Positions 23,043-25,371 of a stretch of 25,371 nucleotides of DNA are shown here, piece by piece; the first letter of the stretch is position 1; each line of letters begins with the position of its first letter. A model generated the notes under the pieces. The model was not told the origin of the DNA. It made no database searches and saw nothing but the letters and a program-made list of their open reading frames with translations. Source of the DNA: Candidatus Zixiibacteriota bacterium (GTDB taxonomy: Bacteria > Zixibacteria > MSB-5A5 > SM1-73); contig JAOZNS010000009.1 in NCBI GenBank assembly GCA_029933635.1, positions 1-25,371 of the forward strand, in the 5' to 3' direction. Made by a program: the position numbers and the translations under genes.

Positions 23043-24539
23043 TTACGGCCTTATGTCATCGATCTGAGCCTTCTGCAATTTTCCGCTGAAATCTACATAG
23101 ATGGATTTCCATTCAGAGAAAACATCCAGCGCAGCAGTCCCTGCCTCCCGATGTCCATTTCCGGTCTGGTTGGTGCCACCAAAGGGAAGATGAACCTCTG
23201 CGCCGATGGTTGAAGCATTTACGTAGAAGATCCCGGTATAGGCATCTCTCATAGCGACAAAAGCTTTGTTTACGTCCTGAGTGTAGATCGAGGCAGAAAG
23301 TCCATAGATGGTGCCATTGTTTATCTCGATGGCATGCTCCAGACTATCACAGGGGATGATGGCGACCACCGGACCGAATATCTCTTCCTGAGCGATCCTC
23401 ATTTCTGGATCAACATCTCCGAAGATGGTCGGCTCGTGGAAGTATCCGAACGCATAATCGCCAGAAGTGAGGCGGTTGCCGCCGCATAGAAGCTTTGCCT
23501 CCTTTTTGCCGATCTCCACATATTCCATCACCGTTTTGAGCTGATCCTCAGAGATAGATGGACCCATCTCCACGCTTGGATCCAAGCCATTTCCCACCTT
23601 CAGAGCCTTAGCACGGGCGACGAATCTTTCGGTGAACTCCTTTATCACTTTTTTGTGCACTATAACTCTTGAGGCCGCTGTGCATCTCTGACCGGTGGTG
23701 CCAAATCCTCCCCAGATGGCGCCCTCCACCGCCAAATCAATTCTGGCATCGTCCATCACCATGATGGCGTTCTTTCCCCCCATCTCTAAGTTAGTATGTT
23801 TGAAGCTGGGAGCGCAAGCCTCAGAGACCAGCTTTCCCACCGCGGTGGATCCGGTGAAGGAAACCAGCTTCACATCATCGGACTTCATCAAGGGCGTGCC
23901 CACGGCACCTCCCGATCCGGTAACCAGGTTAACCACTCCCTTGGGAATTCCCGCCTCCTCGCAAGCCTTCACCAGATTATAGGCTGAAAGTGGGGTATAG
24001 GAGGCGGGCTTGAACACCACGGTATTTCCGCATACCAAAGCTGGCATCAGCTTCCATGAGGGGATAGCCATGGGAAAGTTCCAAGGGGTGATAAGAGCAC
24101 AAACTCCCATGGGCATTCGCACCGACATCATAAACTTGTTAGGTAACTCTGAGGGGGTGGTCTGTCCGAACTGCCTACGTCCCTCCCCTGCCATATAATA
24201 GCTCATGTCGATGGCTTCTTGAACATCTCCCCGGGTCTCCTTTAAGATCTTGCCCATCTCCTGGGTCATCTGACGAGCCCAGTCCTCTTTTCTCTTTACC
24301 AGAATTTCAGCAACCCGGAAAAGAATCTCTCCTCTTTTCGGGGCGGGAACCAATCTCCACTTTTTGTAAGCCTCCTTGGCAGAATCGATGGCTCTTTTCA
24401 CATCCTCCTGATTGGAGGCTTGAAAAACTCCTAAAACCTGGCGGGTGTCGGCGGGATTTCGATTCTCAAAGGTTTTTCCACTGACCGAATCCACCCATTC
24501 GCCATTTATGAAATTTTTATATACCTTTACCTCTGCCAT
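23043..24539 (-). CDS. NAD(P)-dependent aldehyde dehydrogenase
   Basis: The enzyme oxidises an aldehyde to the acid with NAD(P); the substrate cannot be read from the sequence. The 498 residues carry the full ALDH signature: Asn154 in TPWNFP, SFTGSTAVG near 227-235, catalytic Glu252 in LEMGG and Cys286 in GQRC, and EEIFGP further on. The sequence resembles ALDH families that act on semialdehydes (alpha-ketoglutaric or aminoadipic type), but I would not name one. An AGGAGG is four bases before the ATG, and a strong promoter is at 24663-24691, giving a leader of about 117 nt. A possible terminator follows at 22986-23013, so it may be its own unit. Confidence 0.94.
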   Translation of the reverse strand: MAEVKVYKNFINGEWVDSVSGKTFENRNPADTRQVLGVFQASNQEDVKRAIDSAKEAYKKWRLVPAPKRGEILFRVAEILVKRKEDWARQMTQEMGKILKETRGDVQEAIDMSYYMAGEGRRQFGQTTPSELPNKFMMSVRMPMGVCALITPWNFPMAIPSWKLMPALVCGNTVVFKPASYTPLSAYNLVKACEEAGIPKGVVNLVTGSGGAVGTPLMKSDDVKLVSFTGSTAVGKLVSEACAPSFKHTNLEMGGKNAIMVMDDARIDLAVEGAIWGGFGTTGQRCTAASRVIVHKKVIKEFTERFVARAKALKVGNGLDPSVEMGPSISEDQLKTVMEYVEIGKKEAKLLCGGNRLTSGDYAFGYFHEPTIFGDVDPEMRIAQEEIFGPVVAIIPCDSLEHAIEINNGTIYGLSASIYTQDVNKAFVAMRDAYTGIFYVNASTIGAEVHLPFGGTNQTGNGHREAGTAALDVFSEWKSIYVDFSGKLQKAQIDDIRP

Positions 24540-24662
24540 AAAACCTCCTAAGATAAAGTGTGACTTTAAGTTTTGTTCCGCTTTCCTCCGTTGATAGTGA
24601 CCCGATCAGGTCTTGTTGTTTTTATATGTTCTTAAATCCAAACTGCACCTTGCGAAAGCCTC

Positions 24663-24691
24663 AATATATATTCCGTTGCCCAGATTGTCAA
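24663..24691 (-). promoter_or_regulatory. Sigma-70-type promoter of the aldehyde dehydrogenase gene
   Basis: On the minus strand -35 TTGACA (24691-24686), a 17-bp spacer and -10 TATATT (24668-24663) are near consensus. A second TTGACA lies at 24714-24709, 23 bp upstream, and may be an alternative -35 or a regulator site. The start would be near 24656. Confidence 0.75.
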
Positions 24692-25094
24692 CCCCTTTGG
24701 GCGATATTTGTCAACGCAGGTGAGGTAAATTCTGGAGCTGTTGTCGAACTCTTTAAACCAAAAGAGGGGAGGGGGGGCTATGAACTGCTTAAGAAGTGGA
24801 AAAGATCTCATATAAATAACCCATCAAAGATTAACTTTATTTGGAAGAGAGGAAACTCGATGATGGCGCTCGGCCATAGGGTGTGATCGACAGGATGCTT
24901 TAGCCCATCTCAGAACAGAAAAAGCTAAGATGAGTATCAAAGGACAGAAGAGTTATACAGAAACCTTATTCGGCGAAGCTAAAAACTATCATGGGTTAAG
25001 ATGAGCTATCTGGAGAGTCCTGGATAAGGCAACTCTTCAGCCTCTCTTGACCTCCCCTGGTTAAAACATCAAGAGACAAGATAGCTGAGAAAGG

Positions 25095-25114
25095 GTTGCT
25101 TTCTTTAAAGCAAC
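25095..25114 (+). terminator. Hairpin upstream of the tRNA, weak terminator candidate
   Basis: GTTGCTTT (25095-25102) pairs with AAAGCAAC (25107-25114) around a 4-base loop and is followed by TTTACC. The T-run is short, and no rightward gene precedes it closely, so the call is weak. Confidence 0.3.
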
Positions 25115-25247
25115 TTTACCATTACATGTCCTATGGATCCTGTGGAAAGATCCAGCCCGCTGGAATTTAATGATTCAAAAATTCTGTGGGGTGAGCAACA
25201 GCCCCAATATTTACATCACCTCACACCTTTTCCGGGTGCGTTTCTTG

Positions 25248-25276
25248 TTGACTTGAAGGAAAATCTAGGTTATATT
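25248..25276 (+). promoter_or_regulatory. Promoter of the tRNA-Arg gene
   Basis: -35 TTGACT (25248-25253), a 17-bp spacer and -10 TATATT (25271-25276) sit 21 bp before the tRNA 5' end, a normal distance for a tRNA gene. Confidence 0.75.
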
Positions 25277-25296
25277 CTTTTGCGAAAAGGATATTT

Positions 25297-25370
25297 GCGC
25301 CTATAGCTCAATTGGATAGAGCATCTGACTTCGGATCAGAGGGTTGGGGGTTCGAGTCCCTCTAGGCGCG
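25297..25370 (+). tRNA. tRNA-Arg, anticodon UCG
   Basis: The 74 bases fold as a cloverleaf: acceptor arms GCGCCTA (25297-25303) and TAGGCGC (25363-25369), D stem GCTC/GAGC, anticodon stem TCTGA/TCAGA with loop CTTCGGA, and T stem GGGGG/CCCTC (one G-U) with TTCGAGT. The anticodon TCG reads CGA (Arg). The discriminator base is G. The base after it is A, so CCA is not encoded in the gene and must be added, which fits the cca gene of this window. Its 3' flank is outside the window. Confidence 0.95.
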
Positions 25371-25371
25371 A

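Larger units (their letters stand above)
24540..25296. other. Intergenic region between the aldehyde dehydrogenase gene and the tRNA
   Basis: The 757-bp stretch holds the promoter of the aldehyde dehydrogenase (minus), a hairpin at 25095-25114 and the tRNA promoter. A 108-codon frame at 24560-24886 runs through the minus-strand promoter and has no ribosome site, so I do not call it. From about 24890 to 25090 I see nothing recognisable; I did not find the signatures of RNase P, SRP or tmRNA. Confidence 0.6.

Noticed and set aside
24560..24886. 108-codon rightward frame near the right edge
   Set aside because: It runs through the minus-strand promoter of the aldehyde dehydrogenase gene, has no ribosome site, and its sequence looks random.
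24890..25090. A structured RNA gene (RNase P, SRP or tmRNA) in this gap
   Set aside because: None of the core conserved motifs of these RNAs was found by eye; a covariance-model search would decide.
1..25371. CRISPR array or insertion sequence
   Set aside because: No regularly spaced direct repeats and no transposase or integrase gene were found; the palindromes are single and unevenly spaced.

Overview
The window comes from a bacterial chromosome of moderate GC (about mid-40s percent by eye) that I cannot place to species. Gene content (MoxR/Bat cluster with BatC and BatE, Big_5-type envelope lipoprotein, DUF4389 protein, tRNA without encoded CCA plus a CCA-adding enzyme) suggests an uncultured Gram-negative-like lineage near the FCB/candidate-phylum part of the tree. 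This placement is inference. No phage, IS element, integrase or CRISPR array was seen.

Layout. Positions 2-4596 read rightward: the tail of an unknown gene, a DUF4389 membrane protein, a lipoprotein with three Ig-like repeats, dnaJ with its own strong promoter, and rsmE. From 4690 to 24539 every gene reads leftward. In transcription order these are an aldehyde dehydrogenase with its own promoter, a cyclic-2,3-diphosphoglycerate-synthase-like GTPase, carbamate kinase, a CCA-adding enzyme, sucC, sucD (with an unusual lysine-rich tail), and then a long envelope cluster. A tRNA-Arg(UCG) with its own promoter closes the right edge.

The centre of interest is 4690-16260, an expanded Bacteroides-aerotolerance (Bat)/MoxR cluster. 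Its order is BatD-like 1, MoxR ATPase, DUF58 protein, TatA, a TPR-SurA-like protein without a parvulin domain, BatD-like 2, BatA, BatB, BatC, BatD, BatE. MoxR AAA+ ATPases with VWA/DUF58 partners are known or suspected to act as chaperones or maturases. Here the set is joined by a Tat translocase subunit, an anchored foldase-like protein, and three paralogous Ig-TM-cytosolic proteins that all end in the same domain, marked by CD[LM][AV][KR]F. A reasonable hypothesis is an inner-membrane protein export or maturation machine. In this view BatD-type proteins link periplasmic Ig domains to the cytosolic MoxR ATPase and the VWA proteins.

Intergenic DNA holds a family of strong palindromes without U-tracts. 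Some are G/C-rich elements built around a CCCTCTCC-type arm that recur four times. Others have a unique arm plus a self-complementary inner word, and four of these or related hairpins sit between moxR and the DUF58 gene. Three promoters share one architecture: TTGAC[AT], 17 bp, TATATT.
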